From CAIMUM01 sp034429715 (GTDB lineage Bacteria; Chloroflexota; Dehalococcoidia; GIF9; UBA5629): 64,000 bases of DNA. Of the stretch, positions 34,904-41,600 are shown piece by piece. The position numbers and the translations under genes are program-made. A model generated the notes under the pieces. The model did not search any database and had not been told where the DNA came from. It saw only the letters and a program-made list of their open reading frames with translations. Each line of letters starts with the position of its first letter. The first letter of the stretch is position 1. The stretch spans positions 1 to 64,000 of the forward strand of contig DAOUFR010000043.1 of assembly GCA_034429715.1 (NCBI GenBank), read 5' to 3'.

Positions 34904-35674
34904 ATGAGGCAGAAGACCAAAGTCAGGCTGATGTATATTCTGGATGGCGGCGATTTTGTATGTGAAATGGGGATGCTGAAATACGGCACAAATAATGCGG
35001 GAAATATACGGATTGCCGTGCCGTTTTATGCCTTCGATACCTCCGATGGGGTGGTATTGTATGATACAGGGTGGTACGAAGAGTTCATACCTTTTCTGGA
35101 ACAGATCGGGTGGGAACCAAGGATAACGCCGCTTAATAACGCGCTCAACCAGTTAAAAAGGATTGGGATCTCACCGGCGGATGTAAAAAAGATAGTCCTG
35201 TCGCATTTACATGTTGATCATGTGGGCGGACTCAAATATTTCCCGGAAGCTGATGTATATGTTCAGAAAGACGAATATGCATATGCGTGTAATCCTAATT
35301 CTTTCATGGCGTTGTCATATGCTGAAAAAGCGCCCTTCAGTGATCCCAATATAAAGTGGAAATTGCTCGAAGGCGATATGTCTTTGATGCCGGGATTGAC
35401 CCTGATGATGGCGGGCGGCCATACTCCGGGCCTTCAAGGATTGATTGTCGAACTTCCTGAAAGCGGGTTCTACATTTTGGGGTCCGATTCGGCTTATCTT
35501 CAGGATAATATAGATCATAATATCCCGGCCGGTATTTGCTGGGACCCTGTAGCGAGCCAGTACACTATCACAAGATTTAAGGCGCTTCAAAGTGTATTAA
35601 ATGCCAGGTATTTCCCCGGGCATGATTTCGAGTTCTTTACTAATTCGGTGAAGTATGCGCAGGCATACAAATAA
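34904..35674 (+). CDS. MBL-fold hydrolase, N-acyl-homoserine-lactonase-like
   Basis: A 256-residue metallo-beta-lactamase-fold enzyme with the complete HxHxDH motif (LSHLHVDHVGG), a later ligand His in GGHTPG, Asp in LGSDSAY and His in FPGHDFEF. The size and spacing fit AiiA-type lactonases, but a general ester, lactone or thioester hydrolase is equally possible. AAAGGGGAG precedes the ATG. Between two CoA-transferase genes, a lactone-opening step (for example a 4-hydroxy acid from its lactone) would make sense with the 4-hydroxybutyrate-type CoA-transferase downstream (inference). Confidence 0.82.
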   Translation: MRQKTKVRLMYILDGGDFVCEMGMLKYGTNNAGNIRIAVPFYAFDTSDGVVLYDTGWYEEFIPFLEQIGWEPRITPLNNALNQLKRIGISPADVKKIVLSHLHVDHVGGLKYFPEADVYVQKDEYAYACNPNSFMALSYAEKAPFSDPNIKWKLLEGDMSLMPGLTLMMAGGHTPGLQGLIVELPESGFYILGSDSAYLQDNIDHNIPAGICWDPVASQYTITRFKALQSVLNARYFPGHDFEFFTNSVKYAQAYK

Positions 35675-35730
35675 ATAATGAGACGTCGACACAATAATGA
35701 GATTATTTAACAATAAAGGAGGTAAGCACA

Positions 35731-37032
35731 GTGCTTGGAGACTGGCAGGAGACCTATAAAAAGAAATTTATCAGTGCAGAAGAGGCCGCAAAATTAGTCA
35801 AGTCAAATGACTTAATCGGCTTTACAATGGGGCGCGAGGCTTTTGCGGTCGGACTGGCCATAGCCGCCCGCAAAGACGAGCTGAAGAATGTCCGCATCGT
35901 TCTTCCTACTCCGGGATATGATTTCGGCTGGTATGATGAGGGCTGGCAGGATTCATTCAGGATATTAATAGGGGTGCCTACGGCAACCTGCCAGGCTGCA
36001 ATCGATGCGCGGAGGATAGAGGTTATCCCGCAACCAATTGCCTCCGGTCTGGTGCCGCAGGCGGATATCATTATCACCGAAGTATCGCCACCGGATGAGA
36101 AAGGTTTTTGCAGCTTCGGCCAGTCGCTCTGGAACAAGAAGAAACAGCTTAAAGAAGGCAAAATCGTGATCGCTGAAGTCAATAAGAGACTGATCAGGAC
36201 GTACGGCGACAACTTTGTTCATGTTTCGGAGATAGACTATTTCGTCGAACATATATCCTCCGGCGCTTTTATTGCCATGGGCAGCCTGGGCGGCAGGGCA
36301 AAGAGAGAGCCCGCGCCATTTTTAAAGGATATCGCCGGCTATGTATCCGAGCTGATACACGATGGGGATACTATTCAAATCGGTGTCGGCCGGACGAGCG
36401 AAATGCTGGTTGGCGTGGGGATGCTGGACGGAAAGCATGACCTCGGGATGCATTCCGAAGCTACCCCTCCCGGGACAATCACACTGGTAAAGAATGGAGT
36501 TATCAACGGCAGCCGCAAGACAATCAATACCGGAAAGGTAACGGTGACCTCTATGGGCGGTGGGTCCAAGGAAGAAATGGCGTGGGCCTCCAACAATCCC
36601 CTTTTCGAGCTGGTCGATGTCGACTATCTGGAGCAAATCAGCGTGATCTCCGCCCACGAAAACATGATAGCCATCAATAATGCTCTGGTCGTGCAGCTGG
36701 ATGGCCAGATCAGCGCTGAGTCAATAGGGCGACGCCTGTTGGCATCGCCCGGAGGGCAACCTGCATTTGTGGTCGGCGCATTGATGGCCAAGGGCGGAAG
36801 GGCGGTCACCGTTCTACCTTCAGCAAGCAAGGGCTTTTCCCGCATAGTATCCACCTTCGAGCCAGGCACGGTTGTGACAATCCCCCGCAATATGGCGGAC
36901 TATGTGGTTACCGAATATGGCGTAGCCAGCCTGCGCAATAAGACTCTGAAAGAAAGAGCACAGGAATTGATCTCAATTGCCCATCCCGATTTTCGTGCTC
37001 AATTAAAGAAAGAAGCGGCCGCTATCTATTGA
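35731..37032 (+). CDS. Acetyl-CoA hydrolase/4-hydroxybutyrate CoA-transferase family protein
   Basis: A 433-residue family I CoA-transferase of the Cat2/AbfT type. The catalytic glutamate is Glu243 in GMHSEATPP; Clostridium aminobutyricum AbfT uses Glu238. The C-terminal TIPRNMADYVVTEYGVASLRNKT and HPDFR are family hallmarks. It begins with GTG after AAAGGAGGT. It would exchange CoA between acetyl-CoA and a short hydroxy acid or similar acid. It is the last gene of the plus-strand run; the next genes are on the minus strand. Confidence 0.87.
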   Translation: MLGDWQETYKKKFISAEEAAKLVKSNDLIGFTMGREAFAVGLAIAARKDELKNVRIVLPTPGYDFGWYDEGWQDSFRILIGVPTATCQAAIDARRIEVIPQPIASGLVPQADIIITEVSPPDEKGFCSFGQSLWNKKKQLKEGKIVIAEVNKRLIRTYGDNFVHVSEIDYFVEHISSGAFIAMGSLGGRAKREPAPFLKDIAGYVSELIHDGDTIQIGVGRTSEMLVGVGMLDGKHDLGMHSEATPPGTITLVKNGVINGSRKTINTGKVTVTSMGGGSKEEMAWASNNPLFELVDVDYLEQISVISAHENMIAINNALVVQLDGQISAESIGRRLLASPGGQPAFVVGALMAKGGRAVTVLPSASKGFSRIVSTFEPGTVVTIPRNMADYVVTEYGVASLRNKTLKERAQELISIAHPDFRAQLKKEAAAIY

Positions 37033-37078
37033 ATGTGAAAGGTTGTGTGACGGTACCCCGGGGTACCGTCACATTCAC

Positions 37079-37219
37079 TTAGTCGGAAGAGGGCAAAGCT
37101 TTAGGTTCCTGCTGGACCATTTCCTTGCCGCAGCAGCTGGCCGTACCCTGGCCCACCTTGGTGCAGAGGCATTCAGTTTCGCAGACAGGGCATTTGTACC
37201 TTCTACCAAGCATATTCAT
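37079..37219 (-). CDS. Desulforedoxin-like mini-protein (46 residues)
   Basis: A small gene encoding 46 residues, beginning MNMLGRRYKCPVCETECLC and ending in KALPSSD. Cysteines occur as CPVC and later as a CC pair in SCCGKEM, the layout of the rubredoxin-like desulforedoxin/desulfoferrodoxin N-terminal domain (C-x2-C ... CC). Two further cysteines (ECLC) are unusual. GGAG stands 7 bases before the ATG. It is transcribed behind the related 38-residue protein at 37255, probably as one unit. A role in electron transfer or iron/zinc binding is likely. Confidence 0.7.
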   Translation of the reverse strand: MNMLGRRYKCPVCETECLCTKVGQGTASCCGKEMVQQEPKALPSSD

Positions 37220-37254
37220 CTTGATTCTCCATCCTTAAACGTTTCAACAGAATA

Positions 37255-37371
37255 TTATTTAGGCGCCATGGGCTGGCCGCAACAGGTTAACGCCCCTTTC
37301 CCGGCCTTGGTGACGATAAATTCGGCGCCACACTTTTTACAGATATACTTTTTGCCTGTCTGATTTGCCAT
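37255..37371 (-). CDS. Desulforedoxin-like mini-protein (38 residues)
   Basis: A 38-residue protein starting MANQTGKKYICKKCGAEF. The pattern CKKCGAEFIVTKAGKG followed by CCGQPM closely matches the desulforedoxin fold and the N-terminal domain of superoxide reductase. A perfect AGGAGG precedes the ATG by 9 bases. It is followed 35 bp later by the 46-residue relative. The full catalytic domain of superoxide reductase is not encoded here, so these act as free small metalloproteins. The nitroreductase gene is just upstream on the same strand. Confidence 0.75.
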   Translation of the reverse strand: MANQTGKKYICKKCGAEFIVTKAGKGALTCCGQPMAPK

Positions 37372-37419
37372 ACGGACGAACCTCCTCAGTAAGTAGCATA
37401 AAAAGGCGGGGTATATGCG

Positions 37420-38115
37420 CTAATCAAATCCATACCATCTGGACACTTTTTCCAGCGGGTCCCTTTCAGAGCGTATCTGGTTGATGGGATCGTCGTAGTC
37501 CGGGTAACCTATAAGTATCCCGATCAGTATCATGCTGGAATCCGGTATTTCCAGCACATTTCTCACTGCATCCGGGCACATGACGGCCGCTACGGATGCC
37601 AGGGTTCCCAATCCGTATTTGGGTGCCAGAAGCATGATATTTTCAACCAGTAAACCGCAATCGAAAACGGGCCAGACATTGGGTCCCCTCTCCTGGAGAT
37701 AATACGAGCGATCCGTGCAGATGTAGATGACGTTGGGAACATCGAAGCATCTTAATTCCTGTATGCTCCACCACACCCGTTTTTCTTTGTTGCCTCTTTC
37801 AATGCCCTTCACTTCAAATACAGTCTTGCCCAGAGTCTGCTTGCGAGCGGTATAAAGGTCCGGATATTTTTGAGGCATTACAAAATCGGGACGGATGCGC
37901 GAGATCTCCTTTTTTTGGATCATCGGATCCAATGCTCTCTTGATCTCTTCCAGCTTTGGCCCGCCCACTATAACAAATTCCCAGGGCTGGGTATTGCTCC
38001 AGGAAGGCGCCCGCACGGCCAGTTCCAGGATTTCCTCCAGGACCTGCCTGGGTACGGGGTCGGGCTTAAACGCTCGAATCGACCTTCTGGTATTTATAGC
38101 TTCTACAATATCCAT
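37420..38115 (-). CDS. Nitroreductase-family flavoprotein
   Basis: A 231-residue FMN enzyme. The N-terminal IVEAINTRRSIRAFKPDPV and PSWSNTQPWEFVIVGG motifs bind FMN, and the C-terminal GYPDYDDPINQIRS loop is typical. Such proteins reduce nitro groups, quinones or enones with NAD(P)H. AAAAGGAGC precedes the ATG. It sits 30 bp after a crotonase gene and upstream of the two desulforedoxin-like mini-proteins, all on the minus strand. Reduction of a conjugated acyl group or a redox-protective role are both possible. Confidence 0.85.
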   Translation of the reverse strand: MDIVEAINTRRSIRAFKPDPVPRQVLEEILELAVRAPSWSNTQPWEFVIVGGPKLEEIKRALDPMIQKKEISRIRPDFVMPQKYPDLYTARKQTLGKTVFEVKGIERGNKEKRVWWSIQELRCFDVPNVIYICTDRSYYLQERGPNVWPVFDCGLLVENIMLLAPKYGLGTLASVAAVMCPDAVRNVLEIPDSSMILIGILIGYPDYDDPINQIRSERDPLEKVSRWYGFD

Positions 38116-38145
38116 CTTATCCGATGCTCCTTTTTTAAGAGGACC

Positions 38146-39018
38146 CTATTTCTTTCTCTGGTCCCATTCTTGTATTGCAGACAGAAGTGAGAGGTCTTTA
38201 TTGGGATCGAAAAATTGCCATTTCAGATATTCCTGTGAATGGTCCCACACATGATTTAGATTCCAGTCGAAAACTTCCCTGCAGGATAACTTGGTGATCG
38301 CTATGGCGGCGGAGTCCATTCCGGCGATCTTCTTCGCCATCTCCTTCGCGCCGGCCAGAAGCCTGTCGGGCGCATAACATCGATTGGCCAGACCGATGCG
38401 ATGGGCCTCTTTACCGTCCATGAATTCGCCCAGCATGAGAATCTCCAGGGCTTTTGAATAGCCCACCCTCCTTACCATGGACGTAGTCACCGAGCCCGCG
38501 CCGATCCCGCTGTGCAAATTCTTAACATGCGAATCGGTTATTTGCGCCGTCTCGGAAACCAGAATTATGTCGCAGGCAAGTGCCAGCTCAAGACCGCCTG
38601 CCGTAGCCACCCCGTCGATGGCGGCTATGGATATCTTGGGGGACCATATCATGTTGGTAAGCAGGGGGGACGTCAGCTGTGGCCTCTTGGCCCACAATCT
38701 TCCCGCGCACGTATTTTCCGGGAATAGATGGTCCTGCTCTACGTACAGCGGCCCCCTGAAGCCGGGATATTCCCAATTTTTATTACCTTGAGCGCCGTCT
38801 TTAAGGTCGACGCCGGCACAGAAGCAGGGCCTTCCATCCTGTCTTGGCGACCCCGTGATGATATACGCCTTCAGGTCCTTATCCTTGAAAATCTCGTTCT
38901 GCGCATCACACAGCTCGTCCAGCAGTTGTATGCTCAGCGCATTCAGCCTGTGCGGCCTGTTCAGGGTAATTACGGCAAATCCATCTTCCCTCTTAAATTT
39001 GATCGTTTCGTACTTCAA
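38146..39018 (-). CDS. Enoyl-CoA hydratase/isomerase-family protein
   Basis: A 290-residue crotonase. Oxyanion-hole segments are CFCAGVDLKDG and GVATAGGLELALACD. The first catalytic Glu is present (GGLELA); the second position, normally FGxPE, reads ITDSHV and lacks Glu. The start is TTG 39018, 6 bases after GGAGG, which gives the usual N-terminus LKYETIKFKREDGFAVITLNRP; the reading frame is open further upstream to 39048. It is expressed from a TTGACA-17-TACAAT promoter (39090-39118) that carries the 14-base element shared with 33583. Confidence 0.85.
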   Translation of the reverse strand: MKYETIKFKREDGFAVITLNRPHRLNALSIQLLDELCDAQNEIFKDKDLKAYIITGSPRQDGRPCFCAGVDLKDGAQGNKNWEYPGFRGPLYVEQDHLFPENTCAGRLWAKRPQLTSPLLTNMIWSPKISIAAIDGVATAGGLELALACDIILVSETAQITDSHVKNLHSGIGAGSVTTSMVRRVGYSKALEILMLGEFMDGKEAHRIGLANRCYAPDRLLAGAKEMAKKIAGMDSAAIAITKLSCREVFDWNLNHVWDHSQEYLKWQFFDPNKDLSLLSAIQEWDQRKK

Positions 39019-39078
39019 ATCACACCTCCAGCGGCCACAGGCCAGCAATTCAATAGTATCCTTAATATATATATAGTA

Positions 39079-39118
39079 TATATATCAGTATTGTATAGCT
39101 TGAGCGTATGCATGTCAA
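39079..39118 (-). promoter_or_regulatory. Promoter and shared element before the crotonase at 39018
   Basis: Minus-strand TTGACA (39113-39118) and TACAAT (39090-39095) are 17 bases apart. TATATATCAGTATT at 39079-39092 is an exact 14-base copy of 33583-33596 and overlaps the -10 and start region, a position suited to a repressor site. Confidence 0.65.
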
Positions 39119-39135
39119 GGCTCTCCTGCAAAGGC

Positions 39136-39174
39136 TTGACATTACAAACATGCCATCATATAATGATACTAATA
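39136..39174 (+). promoter_or_regulatory. Divergent consensus promoter before the crotonase at 39309
   Basis: TTGACA (39136-39141) and TATAAT (39159-39164) with 17-base spacing, a perfect consensus, are followed at once by ATACTAATA (39166-39174). It is divergent from the promoter at 39090-39118, with only 17 bp between the two -35 boxes. Confidence 0.75.
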
Positions 39175-39308
39175 TATATTAACAATACATGTAATGGATA
39201 GTATAGGGAATCAAAGTTCGGGTTGTTTAAGAGTGGACCACTGTTTACCGGGGCAGATATAAGCATAAGTATAAGTATTATTTAAATTCATCAAGGGGGG
39301 AAGTTTCG

Positions 39309-40220
39309 ATGACAACTGCTGAATTCACCACGATTAAATACGAGAGAGACCCGGAGGAGCCCCATATCGCATACATTATCCTGAACAGGCCGGAAAAATA
39401 TAATGCGATAAACATAGGTCCGCAATATATGACCGGAGAATTGCAGGAGGCCGTGAAGCTGGTGGACGCTGATGATGGTGTAAAAGTAGTGGTATTTAAA
39501 GCAAGCGGCGAGCATTTCTGTGTTGGCGCCGATCTCTCTCAAGTATACGGCGTATACGGCGGGTCACTGGGAACCCGTCCTTTTCAAAGCACCAGGCTGC
39601 GCATTGACGAGGATCAAATATTCGGATGTATCAAAGCCATATCCAGCTGTAAGAAGGTGACAATTGCGCAGGTACAGGGCGGGTGGTGTGTTGAAATAGG
39701 CATATGGATTGCCGAATGTTGTGATATAGCAATAGCCGCCAAAACCGCCAAGTTTTCTCACCGGGGGCAAAGGCTTGCTTTCGGAGGGATGACCGCGCCT
39801 TACGAACTGGTGTCGGGCTTAACCAAGAAGCAGGTTGAGCTTGTAATTACGGGAAGGACAATCAACGGTGATGAGGCGGAGGCGATGGGAATTGTGACCA
39901 GGGCTGTTGAACCCGACATTCTGGAAAGTGAGGTCTACAATCTGGCAAAGGCTATCGCTCTCATACCGTTAGATGCCATTTGTATGGGGAAGTTATGCCG
40001 CAGGCATGCTTACGACCAGCTGGGGCTCAACAGCTGGATACAACCGGTTGTATATCATACGCTGGCGACCAATATCGTCTACCGGGATGAAGAAAAGAAT
40101 AACATGTTCATCAGGGAGAGGGAAAAGGCCGGCGAGAAAAAGGCCTTCCATAAATTGCACGACTCCATGGAGGAGGCCCTTAACAAGACCAAATATTTTA
40201 AGAGCTATAAGGGGAAATAA
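39309..40220 (+). CDS. Enoyl-CoA hydratase/isomerase-family protein, non-canonical active site
   Basis: A 303-residue crotonase-fold protein. The first oxyanion segment is normal (GEHFCVGADLSQV). The second is unusual: VQGGWCVEIGIWIAECCD puts Trp where the first catalytic Glu normally lies, and the FGxPE region reads FSHRGQ, without Glu. The C-terminal part is longer than usual. It probably does not hydrate enoyl-CoA; hydrolase, lyase or ring-cleaving roles are possible. An AAGGGGGGAAG site precedes the ATG. It has its own strong promoter and stands alone before a hairpin at 40356. Confidence 0.82.
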   Translation: MTTAEFTTIKYERDPEEPHIAYIILNRPEKYNAINIGPQYMTGELQEAVKLVDADDGVKVVVFKASGEHFCVGADLSQVYGVYGGSLGTRPFQSTRLRIDEDQIFGCIKAISSCKKVTIAQVQGGWCVEIGIWIAECCDIAIAAKTAKFSHRGQRLAFGGMTAPYELVSGLTKKQVELVITGRTINGDEAEAMGIVTRAVEPDILESEVYNLAKAIALIPLDAICMGKLCRRHAYDQLGLNSWIQPVVYHTLATNIVYRDEEKNNMFIREREKAGEKKAFHKLHDSMEEALNKTKYFKSYKGK

Positions 40221-40355
40221 AGAAGCCCCTTTCAAAGATGAATTAGGCTCACCATTAGAGCTCAAAATCAGCCTGGTTACCCTCCTGGTAATGGCTTGAT
40301 TTCAAGGGATGGCAGACTCTATTTATTCTGTCCTGTCGATATTGAGCAGCATTCG

Positions 40356-40372
40356 TCCCCCTTAGCGGGGGA
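40356..40372. terminator. GC-rich hairpin between convergent crotonase genes
   Basis: TCCCCC-TTAGC-GGGGGA is a 6-bp stem between the stops of the genes at 40220 and 40385. It could terminate from both sides, although only short T-runs flank it. Confidence 0.5.
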
Positions 40373-40384
40373 TGTTTGCATATT

Positions 40385-41188
40385 TCACTTCCCTTTATAC
40401 ACGGGATCCCTTTTCTCAATGAAAGCCGTGGCGCTTTCTATATGGTCCTCGGTCTCGAAGCAATAATTGAATGCAAGCGAATGGAAGCTCATCCACTCGT
40501 CCAGGTTCCATCTCTGCCCCCTGCGGATAGCCTCCATAGCCAGTTTGACGGCAACCGGCGGCTTCTTGGCGATCTTGTCGGCCATTTCCATGGCTGCCGG
40601 CATCAGTTGCTCATGCGGTACTACCTTGTTGACCATCCCGATACGTTCGGCCTCTCTGGCATCGATGATATCGGTGGTCAAAAGCAGTTCATAGGCCTTG
40701 GCCAGGCCTATAAGCCTGGGCAAAATCAGCAGTGACTCCTCAGGTATGACTCCCATCCTGAGGAAGACCTCGCCGAATTTGGCTTTCTCCGAGGCGATCC
40801 TTATGCTGCACATCATGCTGATATCGCATCCGTAGCCGACGGCGGCGCCGTTCACGGCGGCGATGGAGGGTTTATTGATCTTAAGCAGCGCGTGGCCGCC
40901 TGTCGGCAGGCATTCACCCTGCAAAAACTTCAAGGTCATTTCTTTACCTTTAAGGTTCTTGGCATCGGGATGGAGGAAGATCTCCTTGACGTCATCACCG
41001 GCGCAAAAGCCTTTACCCGCGCCCGTCAACACTATTACACGAACATTATCGTCTTTATTGCATTCTTCGATTGCCTGCATAAGCTCAACATGTGTTAACA
41101 TGGTCAGGGCATTCAGAGTATCCGGCCGGTTCAATGTGATTACCGCCACATTGCCTTCAACCTGATAAATCAGCTCTTTGTATGACAT
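40385..41188 (-). CDS. Enoyl-CoA hydratase/isomerase-family protein
   Basis: A 267-residue crotonase. Oxyanion-hole segments are KGFCAGDDVKEI and AAVGYGCDISMMC. The first catalytic Glu position is Asp (GCDIS), and the FGxPE position reads FGEVF; a later GVIPEES glutamate pair may take over, as in several isomerase-type members. GGAGG stands before the ATG. It is transcribed from 41331-41358 and is divergent from the dienoyl-CoA-reductase-type gene at 41601, with which it may work in double-bond rearrangement of unsaturated acyl-CoA. Confidence 0.84.
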   Translation of the reverse strand: MSYKELIYQVEGNVAVITLNRPDTLNALTMLTHVELMQAIEECNKDDNVRVIVLTGAGKGFCAGDDVKEIFLHPDAKNLKGKEMTLKFLQGECLPTGGHALLKINKPSIAAVNGAAVGYGCDISMMCSIRIASEKAKFGEVFLRMGVIPEESLLILPRLIGLAKAYELLLTTDIIDAREAERIGMVNKVVPHEQLMPAAMEMADKIAKKPPVAVKLAMEAIRRGQRWNLDEWMSFHSLAFNYCFETEDHIESATAFIEKRDPVYKGK

Positions 41189-41288
41189 ATTACCTCCACA
41201 AACGATTTATTTGACTGCTTCCGATTTACTTGCCATTAATCAATTAGTACTCATACCCACATTCCAGAAGCGAGTAATTATCCGTAAA

Positions 41289-41358
41289 ATACTTATCAAT
41301 AATACTTATAAATATTAATATACGCCACATAGTATAATACGGCTTTTTATAAAGTCAA
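41289..41358 (-). promoter_or_regulatory. Promoter and repeated elements before the crotonase at 41188
   Basis: Minus-strand TTGACT (41353-41358) and TATACT (41331-41336) have a 16-base spacer. Downstream are two copies of an ATACTTATM element, at 41302-41310 and 41289-41297, direct repeats 13 bases apart. The 412-bp gap 41189-41600 otherwise holds only the divergent promoter at 41477. Confidence 0.55.
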
Positions 41359-41473
41359 ATTTTCATTTTCATATACTGTCTGCGGCTGTGGCCAAGGGAT
41401 CTGCGGGTAAGCAGGCTGCAGTCAGCAATAGAAAAATAGTCAACTGTTAGACTAATCTATAAAAATTAAAGCG

Positions 41474-41505
41474 ATATTGACAAAATCAATATTGCATGTT
41501 ACTAT
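41474..41505 (+). promoter_or_regulatory. Promoter and operator of the dienoyl-CoA-reductase-type gene
   Basis: TTGACA (41477-41482) and TACTAT (41500-41505) have a 17-base spacer. A perfect inverted repeat, ATATTGA-CAAAA-TCAATAT (41474-41492), covers the -35 box, which suggests repressor control. Confidence 0.65.
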
Positions 41506-41600
41506 GCCTCCGCGTATCAGCGGAGGTTGCTTTGTGGATCGAGTATTCCGGTTTGGGTGCAGCCATCTAAGATTTTTCAAATAGTCTGGAGGAGAAATAA

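Noticed and set aside
37043..37363. Plus-strand 106-residue frame after the 4-hydroxybutyrate-type CoA-transferase
   Set aside because: It is antisense to two small minus-strand genes with strong ribosome sites and clear metal motifs, which explain the region better.
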